Assembly (NCBI RefSeq): GCF_012952065.1
Contig: NZ_JABCJJ010000010.1
Span: 62,001-126,000 of the forward strand
Direction: 5' to 3'
Source of the DNA: Cellulomonas fimi
Lineage (GTDB): Bacteria > Actinomycetota > Actinomycetes > Actinomycetales > Cellulomonadaceae
Length of the DNA: 64,000 nt
Part shown: positions 44,751 to 52,991 of the stretch, piece by piece
How positions within the stretch are numbered: the first letter of the stretch is position 1
Layout: each line of letters starts with the position of its first letter
Made by a program: the position numbers and the translations under genes
The notes under the pieces: generated by a model
The model's input: only the letters and a program-made list of their open reading frames with translations
What the model was told of the DNA's origin: nothing
The model's database searches: none

Positions 44751-45383
44751 ATGACGAAGCTCGACCTCAAGACGCTGGACTCGTACCGGGCCAAGGCCGG
44801 CGAGCTCCGGATCCTCGAGGTGCCACCGCTCCAGTACCTGATGCTCGACGGCCACGGCGACCCGAACACCGCCCCGGAGTACGCCGACGCGCTGGGCGCG
44901 CTGTACCCGATGGCCTACGGGCTGAAGTTCGCGAGCAAGAACGAGCTCGGACGCGACTACGTGGTGCCGCCGCTCGAGGGTCTGTGGTGGGCCGACGACA
45001 TGAGCGCGTTCACCACCGCGCGCGACAAGTCGGCGTGGAGCTGGACCTTGCTGCTCCTCGTCCCCGAGTGGATCTCCGCCGAGACGGTCGAGGTGGTCAG
45101 GGAGGCGGCTCGGGCCAAGCCTGCCGTCAGCACCACGGCGCTCGAGAGGGTACGGCTCGAGACCCTCGACGAGGGGCTGTGCGTCCAGACGCTCCACGTC
45201 GGGTCGTTCGAGGCCGAGGGACCTGTGCTCGACGACCTGCACCACCGCTTCATCCCCGAGCACGGGCTCGTCCTGACCGGGAAGCACCACGAGATCTACC
45301 TCAGCGACGTCCGCAAGGTCGCCCCCGAGAAGCTCCGGACGATCCTGCGTCAACCGGTCGAGCGCGCGGCGGGCTCGAGCTAG
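44751..45383 (+). CDS. GyrI-like small-molecule-binding domain protein
   Basis: 210 residues from the ATG at 44751, ten bases after TAGGAGG (which overlaps the helicase stop). The whole protein matches the free-standing GyrI-like family: YRAKAGELRILEVPPLQYLMLDGHGDPN at the start, ALYPMAYGLKF, VVPPLEGLWW, WSWTLLLLVPEWIS and GKHHEIYLSDVRKVAPEKLRTILRQPV at the end. Such domains bind small hydrophobic ligands and some hydrolyse cyclopropanoids; this protein has no DNA-binding part. It is probably co-transcribed with the helicase gene. Its stop shares the bases CTAG with the stop of the convergent next gene. Confidence 0.85.
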   Translation: MTKLDLKTLDSYRAKAGELRILEVPPLQYLMLDGHGDPNTAPEYADALGALYPMAYGLKFASKNELGRDYVVPPLEGLWWADDMSAFTTARDKSAWSWTLLLLVPEWISAETVEVVREAARAKPAVSTTALERVRLETLDEGLCVQTLHVGSFEAEGPVLDDLHHRFIPEHGLVLTGKHHEIYLSDVRKVAPEKLRTILRQPVERAAGSS

Positions 45384-45820
45384 ACCTCCTCGACCCAGAG
45401 GTAGACGTTCTTCCCGTCGCGCGTGGCGGTCGTGACGAGCTCCACGAGGTCGCTGAGCACCGGCTGGGCCGTGGCAGCCGACATGGTCACGTCCTCGACG
45501 TCGGCCCACTCGGCGGCGACCTCGGCGAGCGCGTCCGGGTCCTCGGCCTTGCCGAGCTCGACGAGCACCTCGCACAGGTAGGGCGGCAGCTCGAACAGCA
45601 GCTCGTGGTCGAGGTCGACCTCCTCGAGCTCCAGGTCGCCGGTGCCGAACCGCAGCGTCCGGGCGGCGATCGCCCCGAGCGCCTCGAGGTCCATGGGGCC
45701 CACGTCGCTCAGCTCGAGCCGCGCGACGTCGTCGGGCACGTCGGCACCCGACTCGAGAGCGTCGGCGCGCTCGAGCGCGCCCTTGTGGTTGGTCGCGAAG
45801 ACCTCGGACAGGACGGCCAT
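45380..45820 (-). CDS. Hypothetical acidic protein (146 aa)
   Basis: Not recognised. ATG at 45820 with GAGGAG six bases upstream. The product is strongly acidic and soluble (MAVLSEVFATNHKGALERADALE, VGPMDLEALGAIAARTLRFG, LPPYLCEVLVELGKAEDPDALAEVAAEWADVED) and ends in KNVYLWVEEV. The alternation of helices and strands suggests a compact alpha/beta domain. It converges on the GyrI-like gene with a four-base overlap of the stop codons. Function unknown. Confidence 0.7.
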   Translation of the reverse strand: MAVLSEVFATNHKGALERADALESGADVPDDVARLELSDVGPMDLEALGAIAARTLRFGTGDLELEEVDLDHELLFELPPYLCEVLVELGKAEDPDALAEVAAEWADVEDVTMSAATAQPVLSDLVELVTTATRDGKNVYLWVEEV

Positions 45821-46060
45821 GTCTGACTCCTCAGTGCCCGGGCGGGCCGGGCGACGGGACGGCGGTCGAGGAGAGCCGGTCGGCTTCGCGGCGCAGCCTA
45901 ACCCCATCCCGGCGGCGTCCGCGGTCCGAGGCACCCCCGGGGTCGCCGCGCCCGGCGGGTGGAAGAAGCGGGTGGAAAAGCGGGCGCAGATGAGTTCGTG
46001 TCGGTGGCACGGTCTGTACTGGTCGAGCGATCCGTCGGGGGTCGCGGAGGGGATGGACCC
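45821..46060. promoter_or_regulatory. Intergenic region with divergent starts, 240 bases
   Basis: Contains the upstream regions of the acidic protein gene (-) and the ABC exporter operon (+). The stretch 45960-46030 (AAGCGGGTGGAAAAGCGGG, then GATGAGTTCG) is somewhat AT-richer than its surroundings and is the most likely promoter zone, but no convincing -35/-10 pair or operator was found. Confidence 0.3.
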
Positions 46061-47158
46061 GTGATCCACGCGCGAGGTCTGGTGCAGACGTTCACGACGC
46101 GACAAGGCAGGGAGAAGTCCGAGGTCAGGGCGGTCGACGGGGTCGATCTCGACGTGGCCGAGGGCGAGGTCGTCGGCTTCGTGGGGCCCAACGGCGCGGG
46201 CAAGACGACGACGCTGCGCATGCTCACGACGCTGCTCCGGCCGACCAGCGGCTCGGCGAGGGTCGCCGGCTACGACGTGGTCACGCACTCCGTCGACGTC
46301 CGACGCCGCATCGGGTACGTCTCGCAGGCGGGCGGCGCCTTCAGCCAGGCGCGCGCGGGCGACGAGGTCGTGGACCACGGCATGCTCTACGGGCTCAGCC
46401 GCAAGGTCGTCGAGGAGCGTGGCAAGCACCTGTTCGAGCAGATGCAGCTCGACGGGCTGTGGACGCGCATGCCGAAGACCATGTCGGGCGGGCAGAAGCG
46501 GCGCCTCGACATCGTCATGGGCCTCATCCACGAGCCGACCCTGATGTTCCTCGACGAGCCGACCACGGGCCTCGACCCGCAGGCCCGCGCCAACCTCTGG
46601 GAGCACATCCGCGGCCTCCGCGACCGGCTCGGCACCACGGTCTTCCTCACGACGCACTACCTCGACGAGGCGGACACGCTCTCCGACCGGATCGTCATCA
46701 TCGACCAGGGCCGGATCGTCGCGTCGGACACCTCGGAGAACCTCAAGACGCAGGTCGCGGGCGACCTGGTCGACCTCGAGCTCTCGGACGCCGCCCACGT
46801 GCACGACACCGCGCGCCGGCTCGAGGCCATCACGGAGGGGCGCGACAGCCAGGTCACCATCGAGGGCACGCACGTGCGCGGACGCGTGCCCCGGGCCGGC
46901 CGCGCGGTGCCCGGGCTGCTCCGCGACCTCGACCGCGCGGGCCTCACGCTCGACTCGGTCGAGATCCACCGCCCGACCCTCGACGACGTCTTCCTCACCC
47001 TCACCGGCCGCTCGCTCCGCGACGCCGAGACGACGGCCCGCACCGGCGACGGGACCGACGCGCCCCTCCCGACCGCGGCCGACGCGGCGGGATCGGGCCT
47101 CACGCCCGGCGTGCCGCCCGCCTCCGCCGCCGACGCACCGCAAGGAGCCCTGCGATGA
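46061..47158 (+). CDS. ABC exporter ATP-binding protein (DrrA/daunorubicin-resistance type)
   Basis: 365 residues from the GTG at 46061, eight bases after GGAGGGG. Motifs: Walker A GPNGAGKTT, signature MSGGQKRRLDIVMGL, Walker B LMFLDEPTTGLDP and FLTTHYLDEAD. The extended C-terminal domain (about residues 220-330, ending with RPTLDDVFLTLTGRSL) is that of DrrA-like exporters, followed by an Ala/Pro-rich tail. Together with the permease encoded next it should export a drug, lipid or metabolite; the substrate is not known. Confidence 0.92.
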   Translation: MIHARGLVQTFTTRQGREKSEVRAVDGVDLDVAEGEVVGFVGPNGAGKTTTLRMLTTLLRPTSGSARVAGYDVVTHSVDVRRRIGYVSQAGGAFSQARAGDEVVDHGMLYGLSRKVVEERGKHLFEQMQLDGLWTRMPKTMSGGQKRRLDIVMGLIHEPTLMFLDEPTTGLDPQARANLWEHIRGLRDRLGTTVFLTTHYLDEADTLSDRIVIIDQGRIVASDTSENLKTQVAGDLVDLELSDAAHVHDTARRLEAITEGRDSQVTIEGTHVRGRVPRAGRAVPGLLRDLDRAGLTLDSVEIHRPTLDDVFLTLTGRSLRDAETTARTGDGTDAPLPTAADAAGSGLTPGVPPASAADAPQGALR

Positions 47159-47910
47159 CCTTCGTCCGTGAGTCCTGGATCGTGTTCCGCCGGCAGCTGC
47201 GCATGAACCTCCGCAACCCGGCGTGGGTGATCATCGGCATGCTGCAGCCGGTGCTGTACCTGCTCCTCTTCGGCCCGCTGCTCGAGCCGCTGATCAGCCA
47301 GTTCGGCGCGACCAACGCCTACACGTTCTTCGTGCCCGGCATGCTCGTGCAGCTCGGCATCTTCGGTGCGTTCTTCGCCGGCTTCTCGCTGATCGGCGAG
47401 TGGCGCGAGGGCGTGATCGAGGCCGAGCGCGTCACCCCCGCGAGCCGCACCGCGCTGCTGGTGGGCCGGCTCGTCCGCGACGAGCTCCAGCTGCTCGTGC
47501 AGGCGCTGATCCTCGTGGGGCTCGGCTACCTGCTCGGCATGCGGGCCTCGGTGCCCGGCCTGGTGCTCGGCACGGCGCTGACCCTGCTCGTCGGCGGCGC
47601 GTGCGCGGCAGCATCCAACGCCCTTGCGCTGACGACCAAGAGCGAGGACGTCATGGCGCCGGTCATCAACATGGTGATGATGCCGGTGCTGCTGCTCTCC
47701 GGGATCCTCCTGCCGATGACCATCGGGCCGAAGTGGCTGCAGACCGCGAGCGACTTCATGCCGTTCCGCCACGTGGTCGACGGCGTCCGCAGCTCCTTCG
47801 CCGGAGACTTCGCCGCGAACGGGCTGCTGTGGGGCGGCATCTGGGCGCTGGTGATGTTCGCGCTCGCGATCTGGTGGGGCACGGCGACGTTCCGACGCGA
47901 GAACGCCTGA
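47155..47910 (+). CDS. ABC-2 type exporter permease (DrrB type)
   Basis: 251 residues, six membrane segments, ABC-2 family. ATG at 47155 overlaps the ATPase stop (ATGA) and has AGGAG at 47143-47147. Family features include the amphipathic start FVRESWIVFRRQLRMNLRNP, FFVPGMLVQLGIFGAFFAG, the EWREGVIEAERVTPASRTALLVGR loop and MPFRHVVDGVRSSF near the end. It forms the membrane half of the exporter with the preceding ATPase. Confidence 0.92.
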   Translation: MTFVRESWIVFRRQLRMNLRNPAWVIIGMLQPVLYLLLFGPLLEPLISQFGATNAYTFFVPGMLVQLGIFGAFFAGFSLIGEWREGVIEAERVTPASRTALLVGRLVRDELQLLVQALILVGLGYLLGMRASVPGLVLGTALTLLVGGACAAASNALALTTKSEDVMAPVINMVMMPVLLLSGILLPMTIGPKWLQTASDFMPFRHVVDGVRSSFAGDFAANGLLWGGIWALVMFALAIWWGTATFRRENA

Positions 47911-47960
47911 CTCGTCCGAGCCGGGAGGCGTCGCGCCACCTGCCACGGGATCATCGGGCC

Positions 47961-49487
47961 ATGACGCGAGGGCACGTCTTCGTCGTTCGGGGCCGGCTCG
48001 AGGAGATCGGGTGGGACGTGGCTGTCGTCCCGACCGATGCGTCGTTCACCGTCGAGAGGCACTGGTGGGCGCTGTGGGGCGGCGGTGACCCGGCCGGGGT
48101 CAGGCCGCCGGACTGGGGCCGCCAGGGAGCGGCTCCGGCGGTCGGACGGGACGACGTCTGGTTCCTCGACGTGGTCGAGGGTGACGTGCCCGACGTCGGA
48201 CGCAGCCTCGGCCGGCTCCTGCGCGCGATCGACAGCGCGAAGCCTGAGCCGCGCAACCGGCGCGTCCGTCCGCTCATCGCGATGCCGGTGCTCGGGAGCG
48301 CGGGTGGCGGGTTCAACCACGTCCGGGGGCAGTTGCTCGAAGAGATCCTCGACGTCACCGACCACGCGGTCGACCACCTGGGGATCGACGTCGCGATCGT
48401 CGCGCTCAACGCGTCGGCCTTCGCGGCGCTCCAGGCGATGCGTCGCACCCGTGGCTTCCGCGGGCTCGACGACGAGCGGCTCGCGGTCGCGCGCCAGCTC
48501 GGCGGTGTCGCGCGCGCCGGTGAGCTCGCGCTCTTCCTCGGGGCCGGCGTCAGCATGAGCGCCGGCCTGCCGTCGTGGGGCGAGCTGATCCGCCGCCTCG
48601 CGCCCGACGACACCCCGCTCGACGACCTCGGGCTGCTCGACCAGGCCGAGCTGTTGCGGCGCCGGTGGGAGTCGCGTGAGGGACGGCTAGGCGAGGAGGT
48701 CGTCGACGTCATGGACGCCGGCGAGCCGCCCGCTCTCGCGCACGCCCTCCTGGCCGGCCTCGACACGCGCGAGATCATCACCACCAACTTCGACGACCTC
48801 TTCGAGCGCGCGGTCAGGAGCGTCAGCGGGGACGACGACGCGATCGCCGTCCTGCCCTGGATGCGACCGCGGGCAGATCGCCCGTGGATCCTCAAGATGC
48901 ACGGCGACGTGCGCCGGCCGCAGTCGATCGTCCTGTCGCGACGGGACTTCGTGCGCTACGACGCGATGTGGCGACCGGTCGGCTCGGTCGTGCAGACGCT
49001 CATGCTGTCGCGCCACCTGCTGGTCGTCGGTGCCTCGCTCACCGACGACAACCTGCTCCGGCTCGCGCACGAGGTGATCGACTTCCGTCGCATGAACCAG
49101 CTCGACACCCCGATCGGCACGGTCCTGACCCTCGGCATCAAGGCCGCCCAGGCGGAGCTCTGGGAGGGCGAGCTCGACCACGTCTCCGTGAGCGACGTCG
49201 TCGTGCCGCCGCGAGGTGCGGACGGCCGGGACGCGGCGTCGGACCAGACGGTGCGCGACCTCGCGATCTTCCTCGACGCGCTCGGGATGTACGCGTCGTC
49301 GGACGTGTCCTACCTCCTCGACGCGCGGTACGCGGCGATGCTCGGCGGCGAAGACGCCCGGGAGGCGGCCGCCCTGGCGCGCGAGCTGCACCGCGCGGCC
49401 GACGCGTTGGACGACGGCGGCGCCGACGACCCGTGGGGCGCGCTCGCACGCGCCCTCAGGGCGTTCGGGGCCGACGTCGCGCAGTGA
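47961..49487 (+). CDS. SIR2-family protein with N-terminal macro-like domain
   Basis: 508 residues from the ATG at 47961. Residues about 185-400 are a SIR2-like NAD-processing domain: LFLGAGVSMSAGLPSW (192-206), TTNFDDLFE (274-282, catalytic Asn276 by analogy), KMHGDVRRPQSIVLSRRDF with His314, and LLVVGASLTDDNLL. Residues 1-170 form a separate alpha/beta domain, GHVFVVRGRLEEIGWDVAVVPTDASF, PLIAMPVLGSAGGGF and GIDVAIVALNASAFAALQ, whose glycine pattern resembles a macro (ADP-ribose-binding) domain; this is inference. SIR2-like NADases act in several phage-defence systems (Thoeris, DSR). No partner defence gene is adjacent. Confidence 0.82.
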   Translation: MTRGHVFVVRGRLEEIGWDVAVVPTDASFTVERHWWALWGGGDPAGVRPPDWGRQGAAPAVGRDDVWFLDVVEGDVPDVGRSLGRLLRAIDSAKPEPRNRRVRPLIAMPVLGSAGGGFNHVRGQLLEEILDVTDHAVDHLGIDVAIVALNASAFAALQAMRRTRGFRGLDDERLAVARQLGGVARAGELALFLGAGVSMSAGLPSWGELIRRLAPDDTPLDDLGLLDQAELLRRRWESREGRLGEEVVDVMDAGEPPALAHALLAGLDTREIITTNFDDLFERAVRSVSGDDDAIAVLPWMRPRADRPWILKMHGDVRRPQSIVLSRRDFVRYDAMWRPVGSVVQTLMLSRHLLVVGASLTDDNLLRLAHEVIDFRRMNQLDTPIGTVLTLGIKAAQAELWEGELDHVSVSDVVVPPRGADGRDAASDQTVRDLAIFLDALGMYASSDVSYLLDARYAAMLGGEDAREAAALARELHRAADALDDGGADDPWGALARALRAFGADVAQ

Positions 49488-49506
49488 GCGGGCCGCGCGC
49501 GGGCCG

Positions 49507-50745
49507 TCACACGTCCGCGAGCGCGATCCCCGGGTTCGCCAACCGCTCCACGTCCACCACGCGCGCGCTGAGGATCAGCGCCTCGACCTCGCCGACCACG
49601 TCCCAGACGTTGACGTTCATCCCGGCCAGCACGCGGCCCTCGGCGAGCCAGAACGCCACCAGCTCGCGCTTGTCGAGATCACCGCGGATCACGAGGTGGT
49701 CGTACGCCCCTGGCTCGGCGTAGCCGACGTACTCCATGCCGAGGTCGTACTGGTCGCTGAAGAAGTACGGCAGGCGGTCGAAGACGGCGTCCTGCCCCAG
49801 CATGGTCCGCGCCGCGAGCGCTCCCTGGCGCCGGGCGTTCTCCCAGTGCTCGACCCGGATGTGCGTGCCGAGCCGGGGGTGGAACGCGTTCGCCACGTCG
49901 CCGGCCGCGAAGATCGCGGGGTCCGAGGTGCGCAGGTGGTCGTCGACCAGCACGCCGTCGTCCACGTCGAGCCCGGCCTCGACGGCGAGCGCGACCGACG
50001 GCGTGATGCCCACGCCCACGAGGACGAGGTCGGCCGGGATCACGGTCCCGTCGCCCAGCTCGACCCCGGTGACGGCGCCGCCGCCGTCGGCCCCTGTGCC
50101 GGTGATCCCCGCGACCTGGACGCCGAACCGCAGGTCCACGCCGTGCTCGCGGTGGAGGTCGGCGAACATCCGCGCCATCTCGGGGCCCAGCACCCGCAGC
50201 AACGGCAGCTCGGCGGCCTCCAGCACGGTGACCTCGAGACCGGCTGCGCGTGCGGCGGCGGCCGTCTCGAGGCCGATCCAGCCGGCGCCGACGATCACCA
50301 CGCGCGGCCCACGGGTGAACGCGGCCTTGATCCGGTCGCTGTCCTCGAGCCGGCGCAGGTACATCACCCCGTAGTCCGTCGCGCCCGGGACGCTGAGGCG
50401 CCGGGGCTCGGACCCGGTCGCGAGGAGCAGGCGGTCGTAGGCGTGACGCACGCCGCCCTTGAGCACGACCTCCCCGGACTCCCGGTCGATCGCGACGACC
50501 TCGGCACGGAGCACGAGCTCCACCCGGTTCTCGTCGTACCACTGCGCCGGGTGCACGAACACCTCGTCCCGTGGGGAGGTCCCGAGCAGGTAGCCCTTCG
50601 AGAGCGGCGGCCGTTCGTACGGTCGCTCCGGCTCGGCGCCGATCAGCAGGATGCGCCCCTCGAACCCCTCCTCGCGCAGCCCTTGAGCGGCGAACGCCGC
50701 GGTCAGGCCGGCGCCGACGATGACGATCGTGCTCGTGTCGGCCAT
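49507..50745 (-). CDS. FAD-dependent ferredoxin/rubredoxin-type reductase
   Basis: 412 residues from the ATG at 50745. Two Rossmann folds are visible: FAD site IVIVGAGLTAAFAAQGLRE at the start and NAD(P)H site RVVIVGAGWIGLETAAAARAAGLEV near 150, with LLLATGSEPR, the second FAD motif TSDPAIFAAGDVA and the HWENARRQG segment typical of ferredoxin reductases of dioxygenase and P450 systems. It transfers electrons from NAD(P)H to a small iron-sulfur protein; no such partner is encoded nearby. The start lies five bases after the folE stop, so it is probably co-transcribed with folE. Confidence 0.92.
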   Translation of the reverse strand: MADTSTIVIVGAGLTAAFAAQGLREEGFEGRILLIGAEPERPYERPPLSKGYLLGTSPRDEVFVHPAQWYDENRVELVLRAEVVAIDRESGEVVLKGGVRHAYDRLLLATGSEPRRLSVPGATDYGVMYLRRLEDSDRIKAAFTRGPRVVIVGAGWIGLETAAAARAAGLEVTVLEAAELPLLRVLGPEMARMFADLHREHGVDLRFGVQVAGITGTGADGGGAVTGVELGDGTVIPADLVLVGVGITPSVALAVEAGLDVDDGVLVDDHLRTSDPAIFAAGDVANAFHPRLGTHIRVEHWENARRQGALAARTMLGQDAVFDRLPYFFSDQYDLGMEYVGYAEPGAYDHLVIRGDLDKRELVAFWLAEGRVLAGMNVNVWDVVGEVEALILSARVVDVERLANPGIALADV

Positions 50746-50750
50746 CGTGA

Positions 50751-51476
50751 TCACTCCGTGGTCATCGGGATCGGGGTCCGGGTCAAGGTTGGATGAGGTC
50801 GCGCCGGATCCGGGCGCGCCGGATGAGGCCGCGCCGGATGAGGTCGCGGGCCGGGACCGGCGGCCCCGGGTCGGTCGACCAGGGCGAAGAACTCGGCCCG
50901 GGACCGCGCGTCGTCGCGCAGCAGGCCGTGGAGGGCCGACGTCGTGGTCGAGGCGCCGGTCACCCCGACGCCGCGCATCGACATGCACATGTGCTCGGCC
51001 TCGACCACCACACCCACCCCACGCGGGGCCAACGTCCCCTGCATCCAGTTCGCCACCTGCTGGGTCAACCGCTCCTGCACCTGCGGCCGCCGCGCGAACA
51101 TCTCGACGACGCGGGCGAGCTTCGACAGCCCCAGGATGCGCTCCCCCGGCAGGTAGCCCACGTGCGCCACCCCGACGAACGGCAGCAGGTGGTGCTCGCA
51201 CACCGACCGCACCGGCAGCGACCGCGCGAGCACCAGCTCGTCGTACCCCTCGTCGTTGGGGAACGTCGTCGGCTCGAACGGTCGCGGCGTCAGCATCTCC
51301 GCGTACGCCCGCGCCATCCGACCCGGCGTCGCGCGCCGGCTCTCCGAGTCCAGCGGGACCCCCAACGCCGCGAGGAACGCCGCCGCAGCCCGCTCCGCCG
51401 CACTGAGATCGACGACCGGCGAGCCGCCGCCCGCGGTGTCGACGCCCGTCCTTGCGGTGAGACCCTCGGTCAGCAT
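50751..51476 (-). CDS. folE: GTP cyclohydrolase I
   Basis: Converts GTP to dihydroneopterin triphosphate, first step of folate and tetrahydrobiopterin synthesis. 241 residues, ATG at 51476. The zinc site and catalytic residues are present in RSVCEHHLLPFVGVAHVGYLP and AEHMCMSMRGV (Cys, His, Cys ligands), with ILGLSKLARVVEMFARRPQVQERLT and TTTSALHGLLRDD. About 30 extra C-terminal residues (PARPHPARPDPARPH) come from a 15-base tandem repeat and are not part of the family fold. FolE next to a SufR-like regulator and a flavin reductase, rather than in a fol cluster, suggests a second or specialised copy; this is inference. Confidence 0.93.
   Translation of the reverse strand: MLTEGLTARTGVDTAGGGSPVVDLSAAERAAAAFLAALGVPLDSESRRATPGRMARAYAEMLTPRPFEPTTFPNDEGYDELVLARSLPVRSVCEHHLLPFVGVAHVGYLPGERILGLSKLARVVEMFARRPQVQERLTQQVANWMQGTLAPRGVGVVVEAEHMCMSMRGVGVTGASTTTSALHGLLRDDARSRAEFFALVDRPGAAGPGPRPHPARPHPARPDPARPHPTLTRTPIPMTTE
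50791..50850. repeat. 15-base tandem repeat at the 3' end of folE, four units
   Basis: Units GGATGAGGTCGCGCC, GGATCCGGGCGCGCC, GGATGAGGCCGCGCC and GGATGAGGTCGCGGG follow without spacers. On the coding (minus) strand they give the repeated Pro-Ala-Arg-Pro-His tail of FolE. Confidence 0.9.
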
Positions 51477-51488
51477 CGTTGCCCTCGT

Positions 51489-51518
51489 TTCTAACGGATA
51501 CTATGGTTGACGTTAGAA
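51489..51518. promoter_or_regulatory. Inverted repeat operator between folE and the SufR-like gene
   Basis: TTCTAACG (51489-51496) and CGTTAGAA (51511-51518) are exact inverted repeats separated by 14 bases. The loop holds TACTAT (51499-51504), a -10-like hexamer for the plus strand; its complement also gives TAGTAT for the minus strand. This AT-rich spot lies between divergent starts and is the obvious place for a repressor to control both directions. Confidence 0.6.
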
Positions 51519-51555
51519 CGCAATGCCTCGCAGGTCAAGGGTCGAGAGGAGCACC

Positions 51556-52401
51556 GTGGACGACTTCGTGTCCGCCGTCGCGGGGGTGGCCGCGCTCGCG
51601 GAGCCCGTCCGGCGCGAGCTCTACCTCTTCGTCGTCTCACAACCGGAGCCGGTCAGTCGCGACCAGGCGGCGGCGGGGACCGGCGTCGAGCGGCACACGG
51701 CCAAGTTCCACCTCGACCGGTTGGTGCGCGACGGTCTCCTGGAGACCGAGTCCCGCCGGCTCACCGGGCGGCAGGGCCCCGGCGCGGGTCGTCCGGCCAA
51801 GCTCTACCGGCGCGCCGCGCGCGAGATGTCCGTCTCGTTGCCGGACCGCCGCTACGAGCTCGCGGGGCGCCTGCTCGCCCGCGCCGTCGACGACTCGCGC
51901 CGGGAGGGAACCGACGTCCTCACCGCCCTCGACCGCGCAGCCGCCGACGCCGGCGCCTGGCTCGCCGGGGCGGCGCGGACGTCCCGCGGTGGCGCCACGG
52001 CCGCCGAGCCGGAGGCGACGCCGTCGGGCGCGGTGCCGACTCGCGAGCCTGCCACGTCGGGCACGGTGCCGGCCGACGAGGTGACGTCGTCCGGAACGAG
52101 TCCGCGCGACGAGGCGACACGATCCGGCGCGATGCCGACCGACGAGGTGGCGCCGGCCACGAGCCCGCTGGACCGCGCGTGCCGGGTCCTCGCGGACAAC
52201 GGCTACGAACCGCGCCGCGACGCCGACACGGTGACGCTCGCGAACTGCCCGTTCCACGCGCTCGCGCGCGAGCACACGGAACTGGTGTGCGGTATGAACC
52301 TGTCGCTCCTCGGCGGGCTCGCGAGCTCCCTCGACCCCGGGCTCGAGGCCCGGCTCGAGCCGGCTCCCGGCCGCTGCTGCGTGGTGCTCACGCAGCGCTG
52401 A
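51556..52401 (+). CDS. SufR-like (COG2345) winged-helix regulator with cysteine motif
   Basis: 281 residues from the GTG at 51556, which has AGAGGAG just upstream; an ATG at 51523 lacks a ribosome site. The winged helix is in ALAEPVRRELYLFVVSQPEPVSRDQAAAGTGVERHTAKFHLDRLVRDGLL. The C-terminal domain has NCPFHALAREHTELVCGMNLSLLGG...PGRCCVVL; Cys231, Cys245 and Cys274 are spaced much like the iron-sulfur ligands of SufR, so it may sense iron-sulfur status or redox. The middle (residues 153-196) is an 11-residue tandem repeat linker of four units. It is divergent from folE across the inverted repeat at 51489-51518, which it probably binds. Confidence 0.8.
   Translation: MDDFVSAVAGVAALAEPVRRELYLFVVSQPEPVSRDQAAAGTGVERHTAKFHLDRLVRDGLLETESRRLTGRQGPGAGRPAKLYRRAAREMSVSLPDRRYELAGRLLARAVDDSRREGTDVLTALDRAAADAGAWLAGAARTSRGGATAAEPEATPSGAVPTREPATSGTVPADEVTSSGTSPRDEATRSGAMPTDEVAPATSPLDRACRVLADNGYEPRRDADTVTLANCPFHALAREHTELVCGMNLSLLGGLASSLDPGLEARLEPAPGRCCVVLTQR
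52012..52143. repeat. In-frame 33-base tandem repeat, four units
   Basis: Four diverged 33-base units encode the 11-residue repeats EATPSGAVPTR, EPATSGTVPAD, EVTSSGTSPRD and EATRSGAMPTD in the linker between the DNA-binding and cysteine domains of the SufR-like regulator. Confidence 0.85.
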
Positions 52402-52448
52402 GGACCGTCGCGGATGCGAACCCCGCTCGTCGCCCCCACCATGACCGC

Positions 52449-52916
52449 ATGGACCTGACTCCCCCCGACGACGCCCGCCCCGACGGCCCCGACCGCGAGC
52501 ACCGCATCCCGCAGGAGGTCGACGACGCGACCGTCGTCGCGGTCGGCAAGCTCACCGCCGCGCTCGAGGTCACCGAGCACGCGCGCGGGATGCTGTACGC
52601 CTTCCACCGCCTCACCGGTCGGTCCGACAACGAGCTGCAGGAGGCGCTGGACCAGCTCGACGAGGCGGGACACCAGGATCTGGCGGAGGAGCTCCGGGCG
52701 GAGCTGGTGGGGCGCAACGTCATCCACGGGCGATGGACCTTCCAGATGGTCGAGGACTACGACGAGAACTACTGGCAGACCTTCCGCGACCTCGAGCGCA
52801 AGGTCCGCGAGCAGCTGCTCGGCGGGCGACGCCATGTCTACGAGGCCCAGCTGAAGGAGCTCAACCGCACCCCCGGACGCCTGGGGCACGAGGCGCGTCC
52901 ACCGGAGCTGGGGTAG
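52449..52916 (+). CDS. Hypothetical protein (155 aa)
   Basis: Not recognised. ATG at 52449; an overlapping ATG at 52441 is out of frame. The protein is hydrophilic and helical: TVVAVGKLTAALEVTEHARGMLYAFHRLTGRSDNELQEALDQLDEAGHQDLAEELRAEL, then GRWTFQMVEDYDENYWQTFRDLERKVREQLLGGRRHVYEAQLKE. The regular Leu/Ala heptads suggest a helical bundle or coiled coil. It stands 47 bases after the SufR-like regulator, possibly in the same transcript. Function unknown. Confidence 0.75.
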   Translation: MDLTPPDDARPDGPDREHRIPQEVDDATVVAVGKLTAALEVTEHARGMLYAFHRLTGRSDNELQEALDQLDEAGHQDLAEELRAELVGRNVIHGRWTFQMVEDYDENYWQTFRDLERKVREQLLGGRRHVYEAQLKELNRTPGRLGHEARPPELG

Positions 52917-52991
52917 GGCGGGCGCGCGCCGCCGGACGCCGAGGGCCGGGGGCGGGCTCCCGTCCACATCCGCGGAGCACCCGGTCGGGAC

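Noticed and set aside
45380-45383. Shared CTAG stop codons of two convergent genes
   Set aside because: A real overlap, but common in compact genomes and without evident consequence.
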